Below are positions 17,221-26,844 of a stretch of 59,470 nt of DNA, in pieces. Made by a program: the position numbers and the translations under genes. This stretch comes from Ignavibacteriaceae bacterium (GTDB taxonomy: Bacteria > Bacteroidota > Ignavibacteria > Ignavibacteriales > Ignavibacteriaceae), in NCBI GenBank assembly GCA_013388525.1, contig JACAFA010000139.1:1-59470 (forward strand). Direction: 5' to 3'. Numbering within the stretch: position 1 is the stretch's first letter; each line of letters opens with the position of its first letter. The notes beneath the pieces are model-generated. The model was not told where the DNA came from and did not search any database. It saw nothing but the letters and a program-made list of their open reading frames with translations.

Positions 17221-17598
17221 ATGAAGAAAGGCTGTTTTATAAAAGGAGTCGTAATTGTAACTATACTAATAGCCGCAGTAGTCTATATCATTCAATATAA
17301 ATTAGATGATTGGTTTTTTAAACCCGCAAAAAAAATTATTATAAGTGAAGTTGCTGAAAATTGGGAAAATGAATTCCGGTATATCAATGATTCTGCTCAA
17401 AAAGATTCACTTAAAATGTTATTGATTTATTATCTTGAGAATGTTAAGTCGATGAAAGATGTTGTAAATTTGGATGAGGAATTTTTTATAAAAGAATTTG
17501 ATAAAATAGTAGAGGATAGTATTATAACTGATAATGAAATATCACTATTAACTATGCAACTGAAAAAGGAAAACAATGAGAAACCCGAGAGCAACTGA
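17221..17598 (+). CDS. Small single-pass membrane protein, unknown
   Basis: 125 residues with one N-terminal helix (about 8-25) and an otherwise soluble, charged helical domain. No family recognised. It lies 13 bases after the CNNM gene and overlaps the MCE gene by 23 bases, so it is probably translated with the MCE protein. A periplasmic accessory of the MCE system is conceivable but not shown by sequence. Confidence 0.6.
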   Translation: MKKGCFIKGVVIVTILIAAVVYIIQYKLDDWFFKPAKKIIISEVAENWENEFRYINDSAQKDSLKMLLIYYLENVKSMKDVVNLDEEFFIKEFDKIVEDSIITDNEISLLTMQLKKENNEKPESN

Positions 17599-18484
17599 AA
17601 TCAGAGTCGGAGTTACCGTTTTATTAGGTTTGCTGGTCTTTATCTGGGTGTTAGGTTGGGCTAAAAATTTTACTTTATCTTCATCCGATAATCTGATCAA
17701 AGTAAAGTTTAATAAGATTTCCGGACTTGAGATTGGCAATAATGTTACCGTTAACGGCGTACGCAAAGGTTATGTTAAAGATTTTTTTATTCAAGGTTCT
17801 TCAGTTATCGTAACTTTAAGTGTAAGCAATGATGTACAATTGAAAAAAGATGCTGTGTTTTCTCTTGAGAGCACTGACTTGATGGGTGGAAGAAAGATTG
17901 AAATTAATCCCGGTAATTCAGATGAAAATCTGGATTTGTCTGCTGTTCATCAAGGTAATTACATTACTGATATTGCTGGTATGATATCATTGTTCAGTGA
18001 TATACAGGATAAAATAAGTATAATCGCTAATGAATCGGTGAAAACTCTTCAAGGAATAAATTCACTTCTGGAAGATGAAAATTTTATTCAGGGATTAAGA
18101 ATGAGCATAACTAACCTTAATAATGTTACCTCCAGATTGGATAAAGTAATTTCAGAGAATCAGGAAAGTTTAAGAGAGATTGCTGACAATACTAAAGAAA
18201 TTACAGCTGATACAAAAGTTCTTATAAAAGAAAATAAAGACAACATTGAGCGTTCTTTGACAAATCTGAATAGTGTACTGCTCAAATCAGACTCTCTAAT
18301 TACTGTTCTGAATTATTTTACTAAGGAAACTGCCGTTGGTGGAAATAATCTTGGCAAAATTCTTTATAATGATTCTCTTTATAACTCTCTCATTGAATCG
18401 ATGGAATCAATCAAGGAACTTACAAAAATCCTGAACGATCAACTTAAAGGTGATGGTGTAAAAGTAGATGCTTACATTTTTTAA
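17576..18484 (+). CDS. MlaD/MCE-domain protein
   Basis: 302 residues: cytoplasmic start, one transmembrane helix (about 13-30), an MCE domain (about 38-115; VKFNKISGLEIGNNVTVNG, SLESTDLMGGRKIEINPG), then a long helical region rich in Asn, Ser and Lys (about 140-260) as in substrate-binding subunits of lipid ABC transporters. MCE proteins form hexameric periplasmic rings that shuttle phospholipids or sterols. Usually an ATPase and permease (mlaF/mlaE) are nearby, but none lies in this window downstream. AAAGGA precedes the ATG. Confidence 0.87.
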   Translation: MRNPRATEIRVGVTVLLGLLVFIWVLGWAKNFTLSSSDNLIKVKFNKISGLEIGNNVTVNGVRKGYVKDFFIQGSSVIVTLSVSNDVQLKKDAVFSLESTDLMGGRKIEINPGNSDENLDLSAVHQGNYITDIAGMISLFSDIQDKISIIANESVKTLQGINSLLEDENFIQGLRMSITNLNNVTSRLDKVISENQESLREIADNTKEITADTKVLIKENKDNIERSLTNLNSVLLKSDSLITVLNYFTKETAVGGNNLGKILYNDSLYNSLIESMESIKELTKILNDQLKGDGVKVDAYIF

Positions 18485-18501
18485 TATTTATTTATGACAG
18501 A

Positions 18502-18885
18502 ATGGTACTCGGATTAGGTATAGACATAATTGAAATCGCAAGAGTAAAAAAAAGCATAGATAAATACGGGAATAAATTTCTAAAAAAAGTTTTTACCAAA
18601 GAAGAAATAAAATATTGCGAAGCTAAATTCAATAAATATCAGCATTATGCTGCAAGATTTGCTGCGAAGGAAGCTGTGTACAAAGCACTTGCATCAGGCT
18701 GGAAAGAAGGTCTCAGGTGGAAAGATATTGAAATTCAAAATGATGCTTCCGGTATGCCATCAATCAATCCAAAAGGAAAATTAAAATCATTTCTAAAAAA
18801 GGATACGCAATTAAGAATATCAATCAGTCATTCTGATAATTATGTAACGTCTGTTGCGATTATTTTCAAGAACAATTCGATTTAA
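18502..18885 (+). CDS. acpS: Holo-[acyl-carrier-protein] synthase
   Basis: 127 residues, typical for AcpS. Signature motifs are GLGIDIIEIARVKKSIDKYG with the Mg2+ ligand Asp8, RFAAKEAVYKAL, and SISHSDNYVTSVAI. It transfers 4'-phosphopantetheine from CoA to apo-ACP. It lies 17 bases after the MCE gene and may share its transcript. No strong ribosome binding site is visible. Confidence 0.93.
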   Translation: MVLGLGIDIIEIARVKKSIDKYGNKFLKKVFTKEEIKYCEAKFNKYQHYAARFAAKEAVYKALASGWKEGLRWKDIEIQNDASGMPSINPKGKLKSFLKKDTQLRISISHSDNYVTSVAIIFKNNSI

Positions 18886-18990
18886 ATTTTGAGCTGAATT
18901 CCTTACTTGTAGAACTATTTCTGTCAATTGATATTAAGGGTTGTTATTATTAATTTTTCAAACAATATAAAACGCATTTACTAAATAAGT

Positions 18991-19188
18991 ATGTTTCCTA
19001 AATTTTATAAAGTATTTAATTACTCATCAATTGTTGTAGTGTTAATTTTTCTGGTTTTGATTTTAACCGAATCAATTCCAAGGGAAGCATACATTACTTT
19101 ATTAGTTATCACCATTGTAATTCTTGTAGCCAGAATAGTTTTCAGGATTTATTTACATTCATATTTAAAGAAAAGCAAAGGAGAATAA
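18991..19188 (+). CDS. Two-helix small membrane protein, unknown
   Basis: 65 residues, almost entirely two hydrophobic helices (about 10-27 and 34-53) separated by SIPREAY and ending in a basic tail. No family recognised. It lies alone between acpS and the HNH gene. Coding status is supported only by length, hydrophobic pattern and codon use like its neighbours. Confidence 0.5.
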   Translation: MFPKFYKVFNYSSIVVVLIFLVLILTESIPREAYITLLVITIVILVARIVFRIYLHSYLKKSKGE

Positions 19189-19233
19189 GACTTCGAACCC
19201 TCGAAACGAACTAATGGTAAACTTAATGCAAAG

Positions 19234-19725
19234 GTGCTCATCTTAAATCAGAGCTACGAACCTCTTACTATCTGCAATATAAAAAAAGCAGTCATTCTGA
19301 TGTACCTCGGAAAAGCAGAATTAGTTTTAAAGGATGACGGCAAAGAAATAAGATCAATGCAATCCAGATACCCCTGGCCAAGTATAATCCGATTAAGTCA
19401 TTTTGTTAGTGTTCCATATAAAAAAGTTGTGCTGACAAGAAAAAATATTCTCCGGAGAGATGGATATAAATGTGCTTACTGTGGCAGGGGAGACCTTACT
19501 TTAACAATTGACCATATTATTCCCAAAGCCAGAGGCGGAGACGATTCCTGGGAAAATCTTGTTAGTGCCTGCACAAATTGCAACAATAAGAAAGGAGACC
19601 GGACTCCCGGTGAGGCTGGTTTATCTTTGCTTGTGAGACCATTTAAACCGAGCCATATTATGTTTATCAAAAATGTGGTTGGACGTATTGATGAGAAATG
19701 GAAACCTTATCTATATCTTTCTTAA
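19234..19725 (+). CDS. HNH endonuclease family protein
   Basis: 163 residues of the stand-alone HNH type: LILNQSYEPLTICNIKKAVILMYLGKAEL at the start (residues 2 on; long known N-terminal module), a zinc pair CAYCG, the DHIIPKARGG metal-binding core, SACTNCNNKKG and a conserved C-terminal TPGEAG. Function of this widespread family is not established. The only in-frame start with family-like spacing is GTG at 19234, because two nearby ATGs (19214, 19226) are in another frame. The frame is open upstream to the stop of the preceding gene. Confidence 0.85.
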   Translation: MLILNQSYEPLTICNIKKAVILMYLGKAELVLKDDGKEIRSMQSRYPWPSIIRLSHFVSVPYKKVVLTRKNILRRDGYKCAYCGRGDLTLTIDHIIPKARGGDDSWENLVSACTNCNNKKGDRTPGEAGLSLLVRPFKPSHIMFIKNVVGRIDEKWKPYLYLS

Positions 19726-19764
19726 TAATCGTTTCTTTATTCCTGAAAAAATATCCATTATTCT

Positions 19765-19772
19765 TATCTTTG
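19765..19772 (+). promoter_or_regulatory. Candidate -7 element of Bacteroidota type for trpS
   Basis: TATCTTTG fits TAnnTTTG and lies 29 bases before the trpS ATG, which has no Shine-Dalgarno site. The matching -33 TTG is not clear (CTG at the expected distance). Confidence 0.25.
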
Positions 19773-19801
19773 AACAGTAATTTCAACTATTTCAATATTT
19801 T

Positions 19802-20782
19802 ATGAATAAAAAAAGAATTCTTAGCGGAATGCGTCCTACCGGAAAATTACACATTGGTCATTATGTTGGCGCATTAGAAAACTGGGTGCATCTGCAGGAT
19901 AAATTTGAGAGTTATCATCTTATTGCTGACTATCATGTTCTTACTACTGATTTAAATACTGATAGTATTTATAACGATACGATTGATATGTTAATAGATT
20001 GGCTTGCCGCTGGTTTGGATCCTGCAAAAAGTCCAATGTTCAGACAGTCTCAAATAAAGGAACACACAGAATTATTTTTAATTTTCAGTATGCTGATTAC
20101 AGCAAACAGGTTAGAGAGAAATCCTACAGTTAAAGAGCAAGCCCGTGCTTTGCACATTGAACAAATTATTTTTGGTCATTTAGGATATCCTGTTCTTCAG
20201 GCTGCGGATATACTTTTATATAAAGGTAATGCAGTTCCTGTTGGTGAAGATCAGGTTCCTCATATCGAGATTACAAGAGAGATTGCCAGAAGATTTAATA
20301 ACCAGTATGGTGAAGTTTTTCCTGAACCTGAAGCTCTGCTTACAAAGTTTTCCCGTTTACCTGGTCTGGATGGCGCGGCAAAGATGAGTAAGTCTCTGGG
20401 AAACACAATTTTATTATCTGATGAACCTGAGACAGTCAAAACAAAATTAAAGAAAGCAGTAACTGATCCACTTAAAGTAAGACGCAACGATCCCGGTCGT
20501 CCGGAAATATGTTTGATTTTTTCATATCATAAAAAATTTAATCCTTCTCAGGTTCCGCAGATTGAAAAGGATTGTCGTTCAGGTGTTCTTGGATGTGTTG
20601 ATTGCAAATTGAACTGCTCGGAAAAAATATCTGCTTTTCTTGCACCGATAATCGAAAGACGAAAATATTATGAAACGAATATGGATGAAGTATTGAATAT
20701 TCTTTCTGATGGTGAAATGAGAGGGAAAAAAGCAGCTCAGGAAACTATGGCAGAAGTTCACGATAAGATGAAATTCGGGTAA
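19802..20782 (+). CDS. trpS: Tryptophan-tRNA ligase
   Basis: 326 residues, class I synthetase. The HIGH motif is GKLHIGHYVG (about 13-22) and KMSKS is AKMSKSLGN (about 195). It attaches Trp to tRNA-Trp. A Cys cluster (GCVDCKLNC, about 264-272) occurs in the C-terminal helical part, as in a subset of bacterial TrpRS. The next gene scpA starts 1 base after the stop. Confidence 0.95.
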   Translation: MNKKRILSGMRPTGKLHIGHYVGALENWVHLQDKFESYHLIADYHVLTTDLNTDSIYNDTIDMLIDWLAAGLDPAKSPMFRQSQIKEHTELFLIFSMLITANRLERNPTVKEQARALHIEQIIFGHLGYPVLQAADILLYKGNAVPVGEDQVPHIEITREIARRFNNQYGEVFPEPEALLTKFSRLPGLDGAAKMSKSLGNTILLSDEPETVKTKLKKAVTDPLKVRRNDPGRPEICLIFSYHKKFNPSQVPQIEKDCRSGVLGCVDCKLNCSEKISAFLAPIIERRKYYETNMDEVLNILSDGEMRGKKAAQETMAEVHDKMKFG

Positions 20783-20783
20783 A

Positions 20784-21503
20784 ATGTATAAAGTTAAGTT
20801 AAATCAATTTGAAGGTCCTCTCGATTTACTTCTGTTCTTCATCAAACGTGATGAGTTGAATATTTACGATATTCCAATTGCCCGTTTGACAAAAGAATTC
20901 CTTGAATATGTTAACCTGATAAAAATACTTGACCTTGAGATTGCCGGAGATTTCATTTTGATGGCTTCAACATTAATGCACATTAAAGTGAGAATGCTTC
21001 TGCCTCGTGAAGTTGATGAAAAAGGTGAAGAAATTGATCCGAGAGCTGATTTAGTAAAGGCTCTGCTTGAATATAAACGATACAAAGAAATGTCAGAGGA
21101 GCTATCATATTTTGAATCAAACCAACGAAAAAGAAAATTTAGAGGTAACTTTTCTGAAGACATAAAAGAAGCTCCGAATGAATATGATATACTACTTAAA
21201 AATGTTTCGATATATGATCTTGCAAAAGCATTTAAGTTTGCAATAGATCAACTTAAAAGTGAACCGATTCACGAAATAAGAAAATTGAATGTTTCTATTG
21301 AAGAACAAATAGAATTTATTGAAAATAAATTGAAAGAATTCCCGGAACTTCATTTCCTCAAACTTGTTGAATATTTGAAAGAAAAAATCAGAATAATAGT
21401 TACATTTATTGCTTTACTTGAATTAGTCAAGATTGGAAAAATTGGAATTAAATCAACAAAATTTTTTAATGACTTTATAATATCTGCAAAAGAAGATGGA
21501 TAG
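20784..21503 (+). CDS. scpA: Segregation and condensation protein A (kleisin)
   Basis: 239 residues. The N-terminus KLNQFEGPLDLLLFFIKRDELNIYDIPIARLTKEFLEY is the conserved ScpA start (residues 4 on), and a winged-helix C-terminus should contact SMC. It bridges SMC heads in the condensin complex. It overlaps scpB by 8 bases, in agreement with the obligate partnership. Confidence 0.93.
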   Translation: MYKVKLNQFEGPLDLLLFFIKRDELNIYDIPIARLTKEFLEYVNLIKILDLEIAGDFILMASTLMHIKVRMLLPREVDEKGEEIDPRADLVKALLEYKRYKEMSEELSYFESNQRKRKFRGNFSEDIKEAPNEYDILLKNVSIYDLAKAFKFAIDQLKSEPIHEIRKLNVSIEEQIEFIENKLKEFPELHFLKLVEYLKEKIRIIVTFIALLELVKIGKIGIKSTKFFNDFIISAKEDG

Positions 21504-22149
21504 CACTTACATTTCTGTTATTGAAGCTCTGATATTCTCTTCGGATGATTCCTTATCTGCCGAGGAAATAATTCGGGCAATTAAATCGATTGATGGTGAA
21601 GACATTGAATTAACCAAAGAGGAAGTAGAAAATTTTGTGGATTCACTCAATCAAAAATATTCGGACAATGGTCATGCATTCCGTATTCTGAGAATTGCGA
21701 ACGGCTATTTATATGCAACTTCAGAAATTTTTGCCAAGTATGTTGGTTTTCTTTCTTCGGAAAGATCAAGGAGAAGATTAAGCCAGGCTGCTCTCGAAAC
21801 GCTTTCAATAATAGCTTACAAACAGCCAATTACAAAACCGGAACTTGAATCGATTCGTGGTGTAAATTCAGATTATATTCTAGCAACTCTTCTTGAAAAA
21901 AATCTGATTACAATTAAAGGCAGAGCAGAAACTGTTGGCAGGCCTCTTCTTTATGGAACAACTGATGAGTTCCTGAAATATTTTGGATTAAATGATCTTT
22001 CTGACTTGCCAAAACCAAGGGAAATTGATGAGATTATGCAGGATGAAGATTTTATTGAACAGAAAAGAAAAATTATGATGACTGATCTGGAAGAAAAGCT
22101 TGAAGAATCTATCGGAGAATCAGATGATGGCAACAGTCCGGATCAATAA
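21496..22149 (+). CDS. scpB: Segregation and condensation protein B
   Basis: 217 residues with two winged-helix domains. Conserved features are IEALIFSSDDSLSAEEI, LSQAALETLSIIAYKQPITKPELESIRGV and GRAETVGRPLLYGTTDEFLKYFGL. It dimerises and binds ScpA in the SMC-ScpAB complex. An acidic tail (from about 190) overlaps the start of the pseudouridine synthase gene. Confidence 0.95.
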   Translation: MDSTYISVIEALIFSSDDSLSAEEIIRAIKSIDGEDIELTKEEVENFVDSLNQKYSDNGHAFRILRIANGYLYATSEIFAKYVGFLSSERSRRRLSQAALETLSIIAYKQPITKPELESIRGVNSDYILATLLEKNLITIKGRAETVGRPLLYGTTDEFLKYFGLNDLSDLPKPREIDEIMQDEDFIEQKRKIMMTDLEEKLEESIGESDDGNSPDQ

Positions 22150-22840
22150 ATTTCTGGCTGATAGCGGGATTACATCAAGAAGAAAATCCGAAGAATTTAT
22201 TTTGCAGGGAAGAGTCACAGTTAATGACAAAATTATTTCTGACCTCGGTTACAAAATAGATATTGATAAAGATATAGTTACACTTGATGGCGAACGAATC
22301 AAACCGAAAAAGCATATTTATATTTTACTGAATAAGCCTAAAGGATATATCACTTCGGTTTCAGATGATAGAAGTCGTTCAACAGTTCTCGATCTTGTCA
22401 GGACTAAAGAAAAAATATTTCCGGTTGGACGACTTGATTACAATACGACCGGTCTTTTGTTTCTTACTAACGACGGTGAATTTTCCCAATTGCTAACACA
22501 TCCCGGTAATAAAGTACCGAGAGAGTATGAAGTTAAATTAGACAGAACGCTCGAAGAAAAAGATAAATTAAATCTTCTAAACGGAGTTACACTTGACGGC
22601 AAACCGGGTAGATTTCTCAAAGTTAGTTATCGTAAAGAAAAGGATAAAAAAAATGTAATCGTTCTTTGCGAAGAAGGTAGAAATAGATTTGTAAAGAGAA
22701 TGTTTGGGAGGTTAGGTTATACTGTTGTAGAATTAAATCGCATAAGTTACGCTGACATTCTTCTGGATGTTCCCGTTGGAAAATCCCGGAATTTAACCCC
22801 ACAGGAAATCCAGCACATTCAAAATAAATATAAACACTGA
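22124..22840 (+). CDS. rluB: Pseudouridine synthase, RsuA/RluB family
   Basis: 238 residues: an N-terminal S4 RNA-binding domain ([21 protein letters not shown], about 5-65) and a catalytic domain with [18 protein letters not shown], where the catalytic Asp is in RLDYNT. It modifies 23S or 16S rRNA, and RluB is the closer match by order next to scpB, an arrangement common in bacteria. I chose the ATG at 22124 with GGAG 6 bases upstream. An in-frame ATG at 22100 would deepen the overlap with scpB. Confidence 0.88.
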   Translation: MMATVRINKFLADSGITSRRKSEEFILQGRVTVNDKIISDLGYKIDIDKDIVTLDGERIKPKKHIYILLNKPKGYITSVSDDRSRSTVLDLVRTKEKIFPVGRLDYNTTGLLFLTNDGEFSQLLTHPGNKVPREYEVKLDRTLEEKDKLNLLNGVTLDGKPGRFLKVSYRKEKDKKNVIVLCEEGRNRFVKRMFGRLGYTVVELNRISYADILLDVPVGKSRNLTPQEIQHIQNKYKH

Positions 22841-22857
22841 ATCTCATTGGAGGAATT

Positions 22858-24360
22858 TTGGATAACGCACAAACTGATATCAATGTACTTATTAAGCGAA
22901 GATATGAAGAACTTGATGAATTAAAGAAAAAGGGTTTTGAAACATTTGCTTATTCATTTGATACGGACTCTTACTCAGAAGACATTAAAAATAATTTTGA
23001 AAAATATGAAAATAAAGATGTTAAACTTGCAGGCAGGATAATGACCATCAGAAGAATGGGGAAAGCATCTTTTGCTCATATTATGGATCAGAAAGGAAAA
23101 ATCCAGATCTATCTGAAAAAAGATGACATCGGCGAAAACTATGAAGCATTCCGTTTAATGGATATCGGTGATATTATTGGAGTTGAAGGTTATGTATTTA
23201 AAACAAAAACTGGAGAGATTTCTGTTCACGTAAAATCTTTAACGCTTCTTGCAAAATCATTGCGACCTTTACCAATCGCCAAAGAAGCTGAGGATGAACA
23301 GGGGAATAAAATAATTTACGACCAGTTTGCTGATAAAGAATTAAGATATCGTCAGCGATATGTTGATCTGGTTGTCAATCCTCATGTTAAAGATGTATTT
23401 ATCAAGCGCTCAAAAATTGTCTCATCAATCAGAAATTATCTTGATAATAAAGGTTATCTTGAAGTTGAAACTCCGGTGCTTCAACCACTTTATGGTGGCG
23501 CTGCTGCAAGACCATTTGTAACTCATCACAATGCTCTTGATATCGATCTGTTTCTTCGTATTGCAGATGAACTGTATTTAAAAAGATTGGTTGTCGGAGG
23601 CTTTGACGGTGTTTATGAAATCTCAAAGGATTTCAGAAATGAAGGAATGGATAAATCTCACAATCCTGAGTTTACTATGCTTGAACTTTACGTTGCTTAC
23701 AAAGATTATAACTGGATGATGGAATTAGTTGAAGAATTGTTCGAACATATTTGTAAAACGGTTTTCGGAAGTTTCGATTTCACTTATGAGGAAAACAAAA
23801 TAAACTTTTCAAGACCATGGAAGAAAGTAAGTTTTGTGGAATCAATCGCAGATAAAACCGGAGTGAATGTTATCAGCGCTACTGAAAGTGAATTGAAAGG
23901 ATTAGCAAAAAACATCGGAATTGAAATTCAGGGTCTTTCGGGTAAAGCTAAACTTATTGACGAAATTTTCGCTCAGGTCGTTGAGCCACAATTAATTCAG
24001 CCGACTTTCGTAGTTGATTATCCTTTAATTCTTTCACCACTTGCGAAAAAACACAGAAGTAAAGAAGGACTTGTTGAGAGATTTGAAGGTTACATTGCCG
24101 GAAGAGAAATATGTAATGCCTTTTCTGAATTGAATGACCCTATTGATCAGAGAAAAAGATTTGAAGATCAGGTTAAAATGAGGGAAGCAGGTGATGAAGA
24201 AGCACATCAGGTTGACGAAGATTTTTTACGTTCGATGGAATATGGAATGCCGCCGATGGCAGGTCTTGGAATTGGAATTGATCGTTTGGTTATGCTTCTT
24301 ACAAATCAATCATCTATCAGAGATGTAATTTTCTTTCCACAGATGAAACCTCAGTTTTGA
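22858..24360 (+). CDS. lysS: Lysine-tRNA ligase (class II)
   Basis: 500 residues: an OB-fold anticodon-binding domain (about 50-150; [19 protein letters not shown]) and a class II catalytic core with motif 2 [18 protein letters not shown] and motif 3 [14 protein letters not shown]. The start is TTG with GGAGGAA 5 bases upstream. It closes the trpS-scpAB-rluB-lysS run. Confidence 0.95.
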   Translation: MDNAQTDINVLIKRRYEELDELKKKGFETFAYSFDTDSYSEDIKNNFEKYENKDVKLAGRIMTIRRMGKASFAHIMDQKGKIQIYLKKDDIGENYEAFRLMDIGDIIGVEGYVFKTKTGEISVHVKSLTLLAKSLRPLPIAKEAEDEQGNKIIYDQFADKELRYRQRYVDLVVNPHVKDVFIKRSKIVSSIRNYLDNKGYLEVETPVLQPLYGGAAARPFVTHHNALDIDLFLRIADELYLKRLVVGGFDGVYEISKDFRNEGMDKSHNPEFTMLELYVAYKDYNWMMELVEELFEHICKTVFGSFDFTYEENKINFSRPWKKVSFVESIADKTGVNVISATESELKGLAKNIGIEIQGLSGKAKLIDEIFAQVVEPQLIQPTFVVDYPLILSPLAKKHRSKEGLVERFEGYIAGREICNAFSELNDPIDQRKRFEDQVKMREAGDEEAHQVDEDFLRSMEYGMPPMAGLGIGIDRLVMLLTNQSSIRDVIFFPQMKPQF

Positions 24361-24448
24361 GTCTGACTTTATTTAGCAGGGGTAAAATCATTCATATCAT
24401 TTATGAATTATTTGATTTATTTTTTGAATAAATTTAATTGGAGAATCG

Positions 24449-26059
24449 ATGAATAAAATATTTAAAATTCCGGTTTTGATTATTATTCTTACAGTTGGAA
24501 TTGTTCTGGGTATCCAGATCGAAAAAGTGTTTTCTGATGACACTTTGAGCGATGGTATCCGCAAACTAAACGATGTTCTTTCATACACCCAAAAATATTA
24601 TATCGAAGAAGTTGACACTCCTAAGCTTGTTGAAGCTGCAATTAAAGGAATAACAAATGAACTTGATCCTCACTCATTTTACATTTCAGCTAAAGATTTT
24701 ACTGCTGTAGAAGAATCTTTCCGTGGCGATTTTGAAGGAATCGGAATTGAATTTCAGATAGTTGATGATACTCTTACAGTAGTTTCTCCAATTACCGGAG
24801 GTCCGAGTGAAGCTCTTGGTATTTTACCGGGAGACAGAATTGTTAAAATTGATGGCGAGGATTGTATTGGAATTACTAATGATCAGGTCAGAGATAAATT
24901 AAGAGGTAAAGCCGGTTCCAAAGTAAAAGTTTCTATTAGCAGAACAGGAGTTCCGGAGTTAATTGAATACGAAATAACAAGAGATAAAATTCCAATTTAT
25001 TCTGTTGATGTAAGTTTAATGTTGAAAGATAAAACCGGATACGTCAGTGTTTCCCGTTTTTCTGAAACTACTCTTGATGAATTGAGAGAAGCTCTTACAA
25101 ATTTAGATAAACAGGGAATGACTCAACTTATTTTGGATCTTCGCAGTAATCCGGGAGGTTATTTAAGTCAGGCAGTTGAAATGGCTGATCTTTTTATCGA
25201 TGGAAAAAAGAAAATCGTATATACTGAAGGAAGAAGAAAAGATGCCAATGAAGAATATTTTGCCTCAAAGTCAACACCATTCGAAAAAGTTCCATTAATT
25301 GTTTTAATCAATCATGGCTCAGCGAGTGCAAGCGAAATTGTTTCCGGTGCAATTCAGGATTGGGACAGAGGTTTGATAATCGGAGAAACATCGTTTGGTA
25401 AAGGATTGGTTCAAAGACAATTTACACTTTCAGATAATTCAGCTCTCCGTCTTACAATTTCTAAATATTTTACTCCCTCAGGAAGATCCATACAGCGAGA
25501 TTACAAGGATAAAAAGAAATACGAAGAGTATTATTCTAATATGGAAGATACAAGTATTAGCGAAGGAAATAATATTGAACACTCAGTAGAACAGGATTCA
25601 TCAAAACCTGTGTTCAAAACAAACAAAGGAAGAACAGTTTACGGTGGTGGTGGAATTACTCCGGATTATATAATTAAGAACGAAAAGATTACAGATTATA
25701 CAAGCAATCTTTTAAGACAGAATATCTTTTATCAGTTTATACTTAACTACATTGAACGAAATGGAAAAGAAATCAGTGCGACTTATGGAAATGACCTGAC
25801 CAAATTTGTAAATGAGTTTCAATTCTCAGATGAAGATATTAATAAATTTGTGTCATTTGCAAAAGCAAAGGATATAGCTTTTAATGAAACAGAATATCAG
25901 AAAGATAAAGATTATATTATCACAAGACTTAAAGCGCAGTTAGCAAGAAATTTCTGGAAAAATGAAGGATGGTATTCAGTTATGCTGACTACAGATAATC
26001 AAATTGAAAAATCATTGAGCTTATTTGATGAAGCTAAAGAAATAGCTAATCTTAAATGA
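24449..26059 (+). CDS. C-terminal processing peptidase (S41 family)
   Basis: 536 residues: N-terminal signal/anchor helix (about 4-24), a PDZ domain (about 95-175; GIGIEFQIVDDTLTVVSP, GDRIVKIDGED) and the S41 protease core with the nucleophile in HGSASASEIVSGA and the general base Lys in GETSFGKGLVQ. It processes periplasmic substrates from the C-terminus. The ATG has TTGGAGAA upstream. The stop overlaps the DUF3108 gene by 4 bases. Confidence 0.93.
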   Translation: MNKIFKIPVLIIILTVGIVLGIQIEKVFSDDTLSDGIRKLNDVLSYTQKYYIEEVDTPKLVEAAIKGITNELDPHSFYISAKDFTAVEESFRGDFEGIGIEFQIVDDTLTVVSPITGGPSEALGILPGDRIVKIDGEDCIGITNDQVRDKLRGKAGSKVKVSISRTGVPELIEYEITRDKIPIYSVDVSLMLKDKTGYVSVSRFSETTLDELREALTNLDKQGMTQLILDLRSNPGGYLSQAVEMADLFIDGKKKIVYTEGRRKDANEEYFASKSTPFEKVPLIVLINHGSASASEIVSGAIQDWDRGLIIGETSFGKGLVQRQFTLSDNSALRLTISKYFTPSGRSIQRDYKDKKKYEEYYSNMEDTSISEGNNIEHSVEQDSSKPVFKTNKGRTVYGGGGITPDYIIKNEKITDYTSNLLRQNIFYQFILNYIERNGKEISATYGNDLTKFVNEFQFSDEDINKFVSFAKAKDIAFNETEYQKDKDYIITRLKAQLARNFWKNEGWYSVMLTTDNQIEKSLSLFDEAKEIANLK

Positions 26060-26844
26060 AAAATCTATTTGTCTTTTTGATAATTTTCATCTTTGGATTA
26101 TGCGGATACTCTCAGGTAATTCATAGTAGAAATGAAAAGCTTTTTGTAGGTGAAGACTTAACTTACATTGTTAAATATGCATTCTTTAATCTTGGTGAAG
26201 TTAGATTCAAAGTACTTGAGAAAACCAAAATAAATAATACGCCGGTTTATAAAACAATAGCATATATTGATTCTTATCCGGATTTACCTTTTGTCAGTCT
26301 TCACCAGGTCTATGAAAGCTATATCGACTCAACTTTGTTTCCTTTACAATTCATAGCAAAGATATTTACGAATGATACGGTAATAGTGAAATACAGATTT
26401 CTGAGTGATAAGAAAGTTGAAATGAAAAAAGGAAGACTCGGAAATTCAAAACTCTGGCTTGATTCAACAGCACAAATAAATCATAGGATGCAGGACGGTC
26501 TATCAATTCTTTACTTTGCAAGGATGAATTTTGGAGAAGAAAAGACTATTTCTGTTCCTTGTTTTGTTAATGAGAAAGAGGAAACGACAATTATAAAATT
26601 CCATAGTCAGCGAACACCTTTTTCAATTGATGTAGTTAATTATGAAATTGATTGTCTTTATCTTAATGGCAGTACCGATTTCGTTAGTGTTTATGGACTA
26701 ACCGGAGAATTTGAAGGTTGGTTTAGTAATGATGCATTCTTTGTTCCGGTTTATGCAAAAATGAATGTCATTATTGGAAGTATTAATCTTGAACTTATAA
26801 AATGGAATAGTGAGTTATGGAATCCTCCCTTATACAAAAACTAA
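26056..26844 (+). CDS. DUF3108-domain periplasmic protein
   Basis: 262 residues with a Sec signal peptide (about 1-18, FIFGLCGYSQ). The mature start, NEKLFVGEDLTYIVKYAFFNLGEVRFKV, is the characteristic opening of DUF3108 proteins, which are predicted beta-rich envelope proteins of unknown role. It overlaps S41 upstream and the carbonic-anhydrase-like gene downstream (28 bases). Confidence 0.82.
   Translation: MKNLFVFLIIFIFGLCGYSQVIHSRNEKLFVGEDLTYIVKYAFFNLGEVRFKVLEKTKINNTPVYKTIAYIDSYPDLPFVSLHQVYESYIDSTLFPLQFIAKIFTNDTVIVKYRFLSDKKVEMKKGRLGNSKLWLDSTAQINHRMQDGLSILYFARMNFGEEKTISVPCFVNEKEETTIIKFHSQRTPFSIDVVNYEIDCLYLNGSTDFVSVYGLTGEFEGWFSNDAFFVPVYAKMNVIIGSINLELIKWNSELWNPPLYKN

Noticed and set aside
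19234..19725. HNH gene as part of a defence system
   Set aside because: It belongs to the short stand-alone family common in many genomes and has housekeeping neighbours.
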